Positions 25,328-33,330 of a stretch of DNA of 64,000 bases are shown here, in pieces (within the stretch, counting starts at the first letter, position 1; each line of letters begins with the position of its first letter). The stretch is taken from assembly GCA_041908445.1 (NCBI GenBank), contig JAYRFK010000113.1, forward strand, positions 139,087 to 203,086. Reading direction: 5' to 3'. Both the position numbers and the translations under genes were made by a program. Under the pieces are notes generated by a model. It searched no databases. It was given only the letters and a program-made list of their open reading frames with translations, and was not told the DNA's origin. Source of the stretch: JAEUJM01 sp041908445. GTDB lineage: Bacteria > Actinomycetota > Acidimicrobiia > Acidimicrobiales > DATDAH01.

Positions 25328-25351
25328 CCGACCGCCGCGCCCGCCCGGCGA

Positions 25352-26176
25352 TCAGGGTGGGCAGACGCGGTTGATGAAGCGGTCGACCTTGCCGGCGTAC
25401 CCGGCCTGGCCGGTGGCGTTCAGGTGCAGCCCGTCGGCCTTGAACCAGCCCGGGTGGCGGGCGGCGGTGGTGCTCCAGTCGAGGATGTGCAGGTTGGGGG
25501 CGTAGAGGTCGCCGAGCGAGGGGCCGTCGACCGTCGCCGCGACGAGGAAGTCGTTGAAGGCGCCGGCATCGCCGGCCCAGTCCTGGTTGTAGTAGCCGGT
25601 GACCCCGTTCTCCTTGAGGTTGATCCAGACCGTGCACGGCAGGTTCCGGGTGCGGCGGATCAGGTAGGCGGCGTCGTCGATGAGGCGCACGCCGGGATCG
25701 TCGTCGACCTCGGCGATGTCGGGGTTGCCGAGGCCGAACACGAGCACGGCCGGGTCGTTGCCCGCCATGTCGAGCGCCGTCGGCGTCATCTCGCGGACGA
25801 GCGCGCCGAGGACGCTGCGGAAGCGCGGCCGGTACTCGGGCTGCAGGCGGTTCACCACCCGCGTCTGGGCGCTGTAGAAGACCGAGTCGCCCACGCCGCG
25901 CACCTTCGGGGCGGTGCTCCCCTCGGTCGTGGTGCCCTCGGGTTCCGGGGCGGCGGTGCTCGTGGTCGGGGTGGGGGTGGCCGTCGTGGTCGTCGGCGCC
26001 GCCGTCGTGGTGGTCGTGGTCGGCGCCGCCGTGGTGGTCGGGGCGGTGGTCGTGGTCGGGGCACCGGGGGGCGCCGCCGGGCCGGCGTCCTGGGCGCCCG
26101 CGGTGGCCGGCACGGCCAGCGCGCCGAGCAGGGCCAGGGCAGCCAGGGAGAGGGTCGTCCGCCGCACGGTCGCCAC
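25352..26176 (-). CDS. Secreted SGNH-type hydrolase with Thr-rich linker
   Basis: A 274-residue protein. A Sec signal peptide (about 1-28, cut near AGAQD) is followed by a low-complexity Thr/Ala/Pro linker (about 38-90), then an SGNH-like domain: GVGDSVFY with Ser98, LVFGLGNPD in the Asn block, and ADGLHLNATGQ with Asp248 and His251. The domain is shorter than most GDSL lipases. It may act on cell-envelope or extracellular esters; the linker suggests it spans or is tethered in the envelope. Divergent from the igr-like operon, so the KstR-type box at 26226 could also influence it. Confidence 0.82.
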   Translation of the reverse strand: MATVRRTTLSLAALALLGALAVPATAGAQDAGPAAPPGAPTTTTAPTTTAAPTTTTTTAAPTTTTATPTPTTSTAAPEPEGTTTEGSTAPKVRGVGDSVFYSAQTRVVNRLQPEYRPRFRSVLGALVREMTPTALDMAGNDPAVLVFGLGNPDIAEVDDDPGVRLIDDAAYLIRRTRNLPCTVWINLKENGVTGYYNQDWAGDAGAFNDFLVAATVDGPSLGDLYAPNLHILDWSTTAARHPGWFKADGLHLNATGQAGYAGKVDRFINRVCPP

Positions 26177-26225
26177 CCTAGGAGAGCGGCCCGCGGATTT
26201 CGAAGCAGCGTTTGCCGCGGAAAAA

Positions 26226-26239
26226 TAGAATGTGTTCTA
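26226..26239. promoter_or_regulatory. KstR-type box before the igr-like operon (TAGAATGTGTTCTA)
   Basis: Matches TNNAACNNGTTNNA with one change (AAT for AAC), arms TAGAA and TTCTA. Its first six bases, TAGAAT, also read as a -10 hexamer. It ends 8 nt before GTG 26248, the same spacing as at the KstR-like gene. It would place the whole 26248-33306 operon under the local TetR regulator. Confidence 0.72.
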
Positions 26240-26247
26240 CTTTCCGC

Positions 26248-27159
26248 GTGAGCGGTCTCTGTGACGGTCGGATCGTGGTGGTGACGGGCGCGGGCCGGGG
26301 CATCGGTCGGGCCCACGCCCTGGAGTTCGCCCGCCAGGGCGCGAGGGTCGTGGTGAACGACATCGGCGCCAACATCGACGGCAGCGGGGGATCGGACGGT
26401 CCCGCCGGCGAGGTCGTGGACGCCATCCGGGCCATGGGCGGCGAAGCCGTCGCCAACGGCGACGACGTCGCCGACTGGGAGGGCAGCCAGCGCCTCATCC
26501 AGACCGCCATCGACACGTGGGGCGGCCTCGACGTCGTGGTCAACAACGCCGGCTTCCTCCGTGACCGCATGCTCGTGTCCACCTCCGAGGAGGAGTGGGA
26601 CGCGGTGATGCGGGTCCACCTGAAGGGCCACTTCTGCCCGTCCCGCCACGCCTCGGCCTACTGGCGCGAGCAGGCCAAGGCCGGCGAGGCCGTCGACGGC
26701 CGCATCATCAACACCAGCTCGGGCGCCGGCCTGCTCGGCAGCGTCGGCCAGGGCAACTACTCCGCAGCCAAGGCGGGCATCGCCGCCCTCACCCTCGTGC
26801 AGGCCGCCGAGATGGGCCGCTACGGCGTCACCGCGAACGCCATCGCCCCCGCCGCCCGCACCCGCATGACCGAGGCGGTCTTCGCTGACACCATGGCCAA
26901 GCCCGAGGAGGGCGCCTTCGACGCCATGGCCCCCGAGAACGTGAGCCCCCTCGTGGTGTGGCTCGGCTCGGCCGAGTCCCGCGAGGTGACCGGCCGGGTG
27001 TTCGAGGTCGAGGGCGGGATCATCGGCGTGGCCGACGGCTGGCACTACGGCCCGCGGGTCGACAAGGGCGCCCGCTGGGAGCCGGCCGAGGTCGGCGAGG
27101 TCGTGGCCAAGCTCATCGACGAGGCGCCCGAGCCCAGCCCGGTGTACGGGAGCCAGTAG
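26248..27159 (+). CDS. SDR dehydrogenase, Hsd4A/Rv3548c-like
   Basis: A 303-residue SDR of the peroxisomal-MFE2 N-terminal type. Motifs: VTGAGRGIGRAHALEFARQGARVVVND (split Rossmann), NNAGFLRDRM, NTSSGAG, active-site YSAAKAG, and NAIAPAARTRM. Mycobacterial relatives oxidise the 3-hydroxyacyl-CoA stage in cholesterol side-chain beta-oxidation. The C-terminal extension (EVEGGIIGVADGWHYGPRVDKG) is also typical. I use GTG 26248, not upstream TTG 26212, because 26212 would put the KstR-type box inside the coding region. It leads an operon that continues with only 2 nt to the next gene. Confidence 0.9.
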   Translation: MSGLCDGRIVVVTGAGRGIGRAHALEFARQGARVVVNDIGANIDGSGGSDGPAGEVVDAIRAMGGEAVANGDDVADWEGSQRLIQTAIDTWGGLDVVVNNAGFLRDRMLVSTSEEEWDAVMRVHLKGHFCPSRHASAYWREQAKAGEAVDGRIINTSSGAGLLGSVGQGNYSAAKAGIAALTLVQAAEMGRYGVTANAIAPAARTRMTEAVFADTMAKPEEGAFDAMAPENVSPLVVWLGSAESREVTGRVFEVEGGIIGVADGWHYGPRVDKGARWEPAEVGEVVAKLIDEAPEPSPVYGSQ

Positions 27160-27161
27160 GC

Positions 27162-28370
27162 GTGGACTTCGACGACACCCCGACCGAGGCCGCCTTCCGG
27201 GCCGAGGCCCGCGCCTGGCTCGATGCCCATGCCACCCGCCGCGAGGAGGGCGCCGGGTTCGGCGGCTACCTCAGCCAGGCCGAGGACCACGTCGAGGCCT
27301 GCAAGCGCTGGCAGCGCACCCTCTACGACGGCGGCTGGGCGGGCATCACCTGGCCCAAGGAGTACGGCGGCCGCGGCGCCACCCCGATCGAGGCCGCCAT
27401 CTTCAACCAGGAGCAGGCCAACTACGACGTGGACGCCGGCGCGTTCATGGTCGCGGTCGGCATGGTCGGGCCCACCCTGATCGCCCACGGCACCGACGCC
27501 CAGAAGGAGCGGTTCCTCGACCCGTTGCTGCGCGGCGAGGAGATCTGGTGCCAGCTCTTCAGCGAGCCCGGCGCCGGCTCCGACCTCGCCAACCTGGGCA
27601 CCAAGGCGGTGCTCGACGGCGACGAGTTCGTGGTCAACGGCCAGAAGGTCTGGACCTCGGGGGCCCAGCACAGCGACTGGGGCATCCTGCTCGTCCGCAC
27701 CGACCCCGACGTCCCCAAGCACAAGGGCATCACCTACCTGCTGGTCGACATGCGCTCGCCTGGCATCGACGTGCGCCCGCTGCGCCAGATCAACGGCGTG
27801 GCTCACTTCAACGAGGTGTTCCTCTCGGACGTGCGGGTCCCGAAGGAGAACATGATCGGGGAGCTCCACCAGGGCTGGGGCCCGATCCTGACCACGCTGG
27901 CCAACGAGCGCTCGGCCATCGGCGGCGGCGGGGGCATCAAGTTCGACCACCTCGCCGCGCTGGCCCGCACCACCGGCTGCGCCGACGACCCGCTGACCCG
28001 CCAGGAACTGGCCAGGGCGTACACCCGCTACGAGCTCATCCGCTACGTCGGCTACCGGGTGCAGACCGCGCTCAGCCAGGGCCGCCCGCCCGGCCCCGAG
28101 AGCTCGACGCTCAAGCTGGCCTACTCCCAGCACCTCGCCGAGACCGCCGACCTCGTCCTCGCGATGGAGGGCGCCGGCGGCACCCTCGACGGCGCCGACG
28201 CCCTGCAGGGCGGCGTCTGGCAGACCTACTTCCTCGGCCAGTGGGCGTCGCGCATCGGCGGCGGTACCGACCAGATCCAGCGCAACGTCCTCGGCGAGCG
28301 CGTGCTCGGGCTGCCACCCGAGCCCCGCCTCGACAAGGCACTGCCCTTCCGCGACCTGCCAAAGTCCTGA
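27162..28370 (+). CDS. Acyl-CoA dehydrogenase
   Basis: A 402-residue dehydrogenase. Motifs: GITWPKEYGGRGAT, FSEPGAGSDLANL, NGQKVWTSGAQ, HKGITYLLVDMRSPGIDVRPLR, TTLANERSA (probable catalytic Glu) and TDQIQRNVLGERVLGLP. The pattern resembles the C-terminal half of the fused enzyme at 40817-43039 and the alpha subunit at 450-1640. GTG start 2 nt after the SDR stop. As a third dehydrogenase in an igr-like operon that otherwise has an alpha/beta pair, it may act alone or exchange partners. Substrate not determined. Confidence 0.9.
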   Translation: MDFDDTPTEAAFRAEARAWLDAHATRREEGAGFGGYLSQAEDHVEACKRWQRTLYDGGWAGITWPKEYGGRGATPIEAAIFNQEQANYDVDAGAFMVAVGMVGPTLIAHGTDAQKERFLDPLLRGEEIWCQLFSEPGAGSDLANLGTKAVLDGDEFVVNGQKVWTSGAQHSDWGILLVRTDPDVPKHKGITYLLVDMRSPGIDVRPLRQINGVAHFNEVFLSDVRVPKENMIGELHQGWGPILTTLANERSAIGGGGGIKFDHLAALARTTGCADDPLTRQELARAYTRYELIRYVGYRVQTALSQGRPPGPESSTLKLAYSQHLAETADLVLAMEGAGGTLDGADALQGGVWQTYFLGQWASRIGGGTDQIQRNVLGERVLGLPPEPRLDKALPFRDLPKS

Positions 28371-28409
28371 CGGCACCCTGAGCACCACGCCTCGACCCGG
28401 AGCGACCGC

Positions 28410-29597
28410 ATGTTCCTCACCTACACCCCCGAACAGGAAGCGCTGCGTGACGAGCTGCGCGCCTACTTCGCCCAGCTCCTGACCCCCGAGGTCCGCGAGG
28501 GCCTCGGCGGCCCCGGCGAGGGCGGCCAGGTGTTCCGCGACACCGTCCGCCAGATGGGCAAGGACGGCTGGCTCGGCCTCGGCTGGCCCAAGGAGTACGG
28601 CGGCCAGGGCCGGCCCGAGCAGGACCAGTTCGTCTTCTTCGACGAGGTGCAGCGGGCCGGGGCGCCGATCCCGTTCGTCACCCTCAACACCGTGGGCCCG
28701 ACCCTGATGTCGTTCGGGAGCCAGGAGCAGAAGGACAAGTTCCTCCCCGAGATCCTGGCCGGCGAGGTGATCTTCGCCATCGGCTACACCGAACCCGAGT
28801 CCGGCACCGACCTGGCGTCGCTGCGGACGCGGGCCGTGCGTGACGGCGACGAGTACGTCATCAACGGCAACAAGGTGTACACGTCGGGCGCCGACGACGC
28901 CGACTGGGTGTGGCTGGCCTGCCGCACCGACCCGGAGGCCAAGCCCCACGCCGGCATCTCGCTCATCCTCGTGCCGACCGACGCCCCGGGCTTCAAGTAC
29001 ACGCCCATCACCACGGTGGGCGGCAACCGCACGACGGCCACGTACTACGACGACGTGCGGGTGCCCGTGTCGAACCTGGTCGGCCAGGAGAACGACGGCT
29101 GGCGGATGATCACCACCCAGCTCAACCACGAGCGGGTCGGCCTCGCCGCCCGCGGCGGCCAGGCCCACCAGATCCTCGAGGACACCGTGGCGTGGGCCGT
29201 GTCCACGCCGGTGGGCGACGGCACCGACTCGGTGATGATCGACCTGCCCTGGGTGCAGCGGGACCTCGCCGAGGCCGCCGCCCGGCTCGAGGCCATGAAG
29301 CTCCTCAACTGGAAGTTGGCCGCCGCGGTGGCGGCCGGCAACCTGAACGCCGCCGACGCCTCGGCGGCCAAGGTCTTCGGCACCGAGACCCACATCGCGG
29401 TGTACCACCTGCTGCTCGGCATCCTCGGCGCCGCGGGCTACCTGCGCCAGGGCTCGGCGGGTGCGGTCCTGAAGGGCCGGCTCGAGCGGGCCGCTCGGGC
29501 CGACCAGATCAACACCTTCGGCGGCGGCGTGAACGAGGTGCAGCGCGAGATCGTGGCCTGGATGGGCCTCGGCATGGCCCGGAAGTCGCGGCGATGA
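28410..29597 (+). CDS. Acyl-CoA dehydrogenase, alpha subunit of igr-type pair (ChsE2/FadE29-like)
   Basis: A 395-residue paralogue of the FadE26-like protein at 12877. Motifs: GLGWPKEYGGQGR, IGYTEPESGTDLASL, NGNKVYTSGADD, TQLNHERVGL with the presumed base Glu, WVQRDLAEAAARLEAMKLLNWK and NTFGGGVNEVQREIVAWMGLGMAR. In mycobacteria the igr operon encodes the FadE28/FadE29 pair that dehydrogenates the 3-carbon side-chain propionyl-CoA intermediate. Here the position next to ChsH2-, ChsH1- and Ltp2-like genes makes that the likely role. GGAG precedes the ATG. Its end overlaps the ChsH2-like start by 4 nt (ATGA). Confidence 0.87.
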   Translation: MFLTYTPEQEALRDELRAYFAQLLTPEVREGLGGPGEGGQVFRDTVRQMGKDGWLGLGWPKEYGGQGRPEQDQFVFFDEVQRAGAPIPFVTLNTVGPTLMSFGSQEQKDKFLPEILAGEVIFAIGYTEPESGTDLASLRTRAVRDGDEYVINGNKVYTSGADDADWVWLACRTDPEAKPHAGISLILVPTDAPGFKYTPITTVGGNRTTATYYDDVRVPVSNLVGQENDGWRMITTQLNHERVGLAARGGQAHQILEDTVAWAVSTPVGDGTDSVMIDLPWVQRDLAEAAARLEAMKLLNWKLAAAVAAGNLNAADASAAKVFGTETHIAVYHLLLGILGAAGYLRQGSAGAVLKGRLERAARADQINTFGGGVNEVQREIVAWMGLGMARKSRR

Positions 29598-30538
29598 GCG
29601 AGGAACTGCTGGAGCGCCTCCAGTCCTACGCCGGCCGGCAGGTGGGCGCCCCCGTGGCCGCCCCCGACGAGGTCAACCAGGCCATGATCCGCCACTGGGT
29701 CGAGGCCGTCGACGACCAGCTGCCGATCTACACCGACGAGGAGGCTGCGGCGGCGTCGGTCCACGGCGGCATCGTGGCCCCGCCGGTCATGCTCCAGGCC
29801 TGGATCATGCGGGGCTTCCGCCCCAAGCCCGCCGAGGGCGGCAGCGCCCAGGACGACCTCATGGCCCTGCTCGACGAGGCCGGGTTCACCTCGGTGGTCG
29901 CCACCAACTGCGACCAGGAGTACGAGCGCTACCTGCGCCCCGGCGACCGCCTCACCCTCACGAGCTACATCGAGTCGGTGTCGCCCGAGAAGACCACCGC
30001 CCTCGGCGTCGGCCACTTCGTGACCACCCGCCAGGAGTACCGCGACCAGGACGGCGAGCTCGTCGGGACCATGACGTTCCGCATCCTCAAGTTCCGTCCC
30101 GCGGCCCGGAAGGAGGCGCCGGCGGAGCGGCCCAAGCGCCCCCGCCCGGTCATCACCCAGGACAGCCAGTTCTGGTTCGAGGGCGCCAAGGAGCACAAGC
30201 TCCTCATCCAGAAGTGCTCGGACTGCGGCGACCTGCGCCACCCGCCCGGGCCCATGTGCCACTCGTGCCAGTCCCTGCGGTGGGAGCCCATCGAGGCCAG
30301 CGGCCGGGGGACGGTGCACAGCTACGTGGTGAACCACCACCCGCAGCTGCCCGCCTTCGACTACCCGCTGGCCATCGGGCTCATCGACCTCGAGGAGGGC
30401 ACCCGCCTCGTGGCCGACATCGTGGGCATCGAGCCCGACGACATCGAGATCGGGATGGCGGTCGAGCTCGAGTGGGCCGACCACGACCCCGACCTCTCCC
30501 TTCCCCAGTTCCACCCTGCGACCGCCGGAGGCGCGTGA
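29594..30538 (+). CDS. chsH2: MaoC-like + DUF35 fusion, ChsH2-like
   Basis: A 314-residue fusion, close to the ~311 residues of mycobacterial Rv3542c. Residues 1-170 are a hotdog MaoC-like domain (VHGGIVAPPVMLQAWIMRGF, CDQEYERYLRPGDRLTL). Residues ~190-314 are a DUF35 domain with a zinc ribbon (Cys208, Cys211, Cys222, Cys225) and an OB fold (GRGTVHSYVVNHH). In Mtb, ChsH2 pairs through its MaoC half with ChsH1 as an enoyl-CoA hydratase and through its DUF35 half with the aldolase Ltp2. All three genes lie together here, so the same channelled complex is expected. Both ends overlap neighbours. Confidence 0.9.
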   Translation: MSEELLERLQSYAGRQVGAPVAAPDEVNQAMIRHWVEAVDDQLPIYTDEEAAAASVHGGIVAPPVMLQAWIMRGFRPKPAEGGSAQDDLMALLDEAGFTSVVATNCDQEYERYLRPGDRLTLTSYIESVSPEKTTALGVGHFVTTRQEYRDQDGELVGTMTFRILKFRPAARKEAPAERPKRPRPVITQDSQFWFEGAKEHKLLIQKCSDCGDLRHPPGPMCHSCQSLRWEPIEASGRGTVHSYVVNHHPQLPAFDYPLAIGLIDLEEGTRLVADIVGIEPDDIEIGMAVELEWADHDPDLSLPQFHPATAGGA

Positions 30539-31674
30539 TGGACTTCTCCTTCAGCGAAGAGCAGCAGGCCGTCCAGGGCCTCGCCGCCCAGATCTTCGAG
30601 GGCCAGGCCACGGCCGAGCGCGTGCGCGAGGTCGAGGCCGGCGCCGAGCGCTTCGACCGCGAGCTCTGGGCCGAGCTGGCCAAGGCCGGCCTGCTCGGCA
30701 TCGCCCTGCCCGAGTCGGTCGGCGGCGCCGGCCTGGGTCTCGTCGAGGCCCTGCTGGTGCAGGAGGAGGCCGGCCGCCGGGTGGCGCCCACGCCGCTGTG
30801 GCCGACGATCTTCCTCGGCGCCCTCCCGATCGCCGAGTTCGGCTCCGACAAGCTCCAGCAGGCGTGGCTGCCCGGCGTGGTCGCCGGCGACGTCATCCTC
30901 ACGGGCGCCTTCGAGGAGTTCGGCGCCAACGACCCGCTGCGCCCCGGCGTCACCGCCGAGCGCGTCGACGGCGGCTGGGCCCTCACGGGCGCGAAGCCGG
31001 CGGTGCCGAACCCGAACCTCGCCGACCGCATCCTCGTGTCCGCGGTCACCGGGGAGGGCGCCCTCGGGGTGTTCCTCGTCGACCCCGCGGCCGACGGGGT
31101 CACCGTGGTCACCGAGGAGGCCACCAACCGCCAGATCCACGGCGAGCTCACCCTCGACGGCGTGGTCGTGGCCGACGCCGAGGTGGTCGGCGACCCGACC
31201 GGCGGTGCCGAGGTGATCGAGTGGCTGCTGGCCCGGGCCAAGCTCGGCCTGGCCGCCCTCGCCGTCGGCGTCTGCGAGCAGGCGCTGCGCGCCACCGCCG
31301 AGTACACCTCGGAGCGCCACCAGTTCGGCCGGCCGCTGTCCACCAACCAGGGCGTGGCCCTGCGGGCCGCCGACGCCTACATCGACACCGAGGCCATGCG
31401 GGCCACCCTGTGGTCCGCGGCCTGGCGGCTCACCGAGGGCCTGCCCGCCGAACAGGAGGTCGCCATCGCCAAGTGGTGGGCCACCGAGGGCGGCCACCGG
31501 GTGGTGCACAGCACCCAGCACCTCCACGGCGGCATCGGCGCCGACATCGACTACCCGCTGCACCGCACCTTCCTGTGGGCCAAGCAGGCGGGCGACACCT
31601 TCGGCGGCGCCAGCCACACCCTGGTCGGCCTCGGCGCCGACCTCGCCGCGGCGGCCAAGGAGGGGGCGGCGTGA
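30538..31674 (+). CDS. Acyl-CoA dehydrogenase, beta subunit of igr-type pair (ChsE1/FadE28-like)
   Basis: A 378-residue dehydrogenase subunit and clear paralogue of the 14132 protein: both begin MDFSF.EEQ and share AKAGLLGIALPESVGGAGLG. It carries the SERHQFGRPLSTNQGVALRAADAY and QHLHGGIGADIDYPLHRTFLWA motifs. It lacks the EPGAGTD motif, as expected for the partner subunit. The gene order differs from Mtb: here it lies between chsH2- and chsH1-like genes rather than before them. TGATG overlap with the upstream stop and GTGA overlap with the next start indicate tight coupling. Confidence 0.87.
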   Translation: MDFSFSEEQQAVQGLAAQIFEGQATAERVREVEAGAERFDRELWAELAKAGLLGIALPESVGGAGLGLVEALLVQEEAGRRVAPTPLWPTIFLGALPIAEFGSDKLQQAWLPGVVAGDVILTGAFEEFGANDPLRPGVTAERVDGGWALTGAKPAVPNPNLADRILVSAVTGEGALGVFLVDPAADGVTVVTEEATNRQIHGELTLDGVVVADAEVVGDPTGGAEVIEWLLARAKLGLAALAVGVCEQALRATAEYTSERHQFGRPLSTNQGVALRAADAYIDTEAMRATLWSAAWRLTEGLPAEQEVAIAKWWATEGGHRVVHSTQHLHGGIGADIDYPLHRTFLWAKQAGDTFGGASHTLVGLGADLAAAAKEGAA

Positions 31675-32090
31675 GCACCACGACGTCGCTCGCCTTCGCC
31701 GACGTGGCCGAGGGCGACGAGCTGCCGCCCCTCGAGATCCCGCTGACCCGCTCGCTCATCGTGGCCACCGCGATCGCCTCGCGGGACTACCAGGACGTCC
31801 ACCACGACCCCGACCTCGCGGTCGAGCGGGGGTCCCCGGACATCTTCATGAACATCCTGTCGACCAACGGCTTCGTCGGCCGCTTCATCACCGACTGGGC
31901 CGGGCCCGACGCCGTCTTGAAGAAGGTGGGCATCCGCCTCGGCGCCCCGAACTACCCGGGCGACACCATGACCATGACGGGCACGGTCTCGGCCGTCGAC
32001 GCGGCCACGAGGACCGTCACCGTCGACGTCGTCGGCGCCAACAGCCGCGGCAACCACGTGACCGGCCAGGTCACGCTGGTCCTGCCCTGA
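31671..32090 (+). CDS. chsH1: MaoC-like hydratase subunit, ChsH1-like
   Basis: A 139-residue single hotdog domain. SRDYQDVHHDPDLA holds a catalytic Asp39 and His44 with the five-residue spacing I recall for ChsH1 (Asp29, His34); the ChsH2 partner lacks this pair. FMNILSTNGFVGRFITDWAG and PGDTMTMTGTV complete the fold. Together with ChsH2 it should hydrate the enoyl-CoA made by the FadE28/29-like enzyme to a beta-hydroxy thioester for Ltp2. GTG start overlaps the upstream stop (GTGA). Confidence 0.9.
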   Translation: MSTTTSLAFADVAEGDELPPLEIPLTRSLIVATAIASRDYQDVHHDPDLAVERGSPDIFMNILSTNGFVGRFITDWAGPDAVLKKVGIRLGAPNYPGDTMTMTGTVSAVDAATRTVTVDVVGANSRGNHVTGQVTLVLP

Positions 32091-32124
32091 CCCACCGCCG
32101 CACGAACGCCAAGGGAACGCCCAG

Positions 32125-33306
32125 ATGAGCAAGTCCAACCTCCTGAAGGACAAGGCGTCGATCGTCGGCATCGGTGCCACCGAGTTCTCGAAGGACTCGG
32201 GGCGCAGTGAGATGTCGCTGGCCTGCGAGGCGGTCAAGGCCGCCATCGAGGACGCCGGGCTCACGCCCCAGGACGTCGACGGCATGGTCTGCTTCAGCGC
32301 CGAGACCAACCCCGAGATCGACGTCGCCAAGCACCTGGGGATGGAGGAGCTCACCTTCTACAGCCGCATCCACCACGGCGGTGGCGCCGCGGCGGCCACG
32401 ATCCAGCAGGCGGCGATGGCCGTGGCCACCGGGGTGGCCGACGTGGTCGTCGCCTACCGGGCCTTCAACGAGCGCTCGGGCCACCGCTTCGGCACCGGCG
32501 TGCAGGACCGGCCGCCGGCGGTCAACGCCGAGAACGCCCTCTACTCCTGGTACTCGCCCCACGGCCTGCTCACGCCGGCGCAGTGGGTGGCGATGTTCGC
32601 CCGGCGCTACATGCACGAGACCGGTGCCACCAGCGAGGACTTCGGCCGGGTCGCGGTGGCCAGCCGCACCTACGCCGCCACCAACCCCAAGGCGTTCTTC
32701 TACGACCGACCGGCCACGTTGGAGGACCACCAGAACTCGCGCTGGATCGTCGAGCCGCTGCACCTGCTCGACTGCTGTCAGGAGAGCGACGGCGGCCAGG
32801 CCATCGTCGTCACGTCGACCGAGCGGGCCCGGGACCTGCCCAACCCGCCGGCGGTCATCTCGGCGGCGGCGCAGGGCACGTACCCCGAGCAGGAGATGAT
32901 GACCTCCTACTACCGGCCGCAGCTCGGCATCCCCGAGATGGGGATCGTGGCCGAGCAGCTCTATGCCACCGCCGGCATCGGCCCCGACGACATCCAGACC
33001 GCCATCCTCTACGACGCCTTCAGCCCGATGGTGCTGCTGACCCTCGAGGAGTTCCGCTTCTGCCCCCGGGGCGAGGCCAAGGACTTCCTGCGCGACGGCA
33101 ACATCGAGGCCGACGGGCGCCTGCCCATCAACACCAACGGCGGCCAGCTCGGCGAGGCCTACATCCACGGCATGAACGGCATCGCCGAGGCCGTCCGCCA
33201 GGTGCGGGGCACCTCGGTGAACCAGGTGGCGAACGTCGAGAACGTGCTGGCCACCGCCGGCACCGGCGTCCCCACCAGCGCCCTCATCCTCCACGTCGAC
33301 CGCTAG
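32125..33306 (+). CDS. ltp2: Lipid-transfer-type thiolase fold aldolase, Ltp2-like
   Basis: A 393-residue SCP2-thiolase-like protein. It lacks the nucleophile Cys of true thiolases. Tyr296 (LYDAFSP) and Tyr346 (GEAYIHG) are 50 residues apart, exactly like the two catalytic tyrosines reported for Mtb Ltp2 (294 and 344, from memory). Ltp2 performs the retro-aldol step that frees propionyl-CoA from the steroid C17 side chain, and needs the DUF35 domain of ChsH2, encoded 1.6 kb upstream. It ends the igr-like operon; a 34-nt gap separates it from chsH1. Only 24 nt separate it from the convergent GNAT gene. Confidence 0.9.
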   Translation: MSKSNLLKDKASIVGIGATEFSKDSGRSEMSLACEAVKAAIEDAGLTPQDVDGMVCFSAETNPEIDVAKHLGMEELTFYSRIHHGGGAAAATIQQAAMAVATGVADVVVAYRAFNERSGHRFGTGVQDRPPAVNAENALYSWYSPHGLLTPAQWVAMFARRYMHETGATSEDFGRVAVASRTYAATNPKAFFYDRPATLEDHQNSRWIVEPLHLLDCCQESDGGQAIVVTSTERARDLPNPPAVISAAAQGTYPEQEMMTSYYRPQLGIPEMGIVAEQLYATAGIGPDDIQTAILYDAFSPMVLLTLEEFRFCPRGEAKDFLRDGNIEADGRLPINTNGGQLGEAYIHGMNGIAEAVRQVRGTSVNQVANVENVLATAGTGVPTSALILHVDR

Positions 33307-33330
33307 CCCGCAGCCGGCGCGACCCGTTCG

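Noticed and set aside
26212..26247. Upstream TTG start for the igr-operon SDR
   Set aside because: It would encode the KstR-type box as protein and adds 12 residues not seen in the family; GTG 26248 is better.
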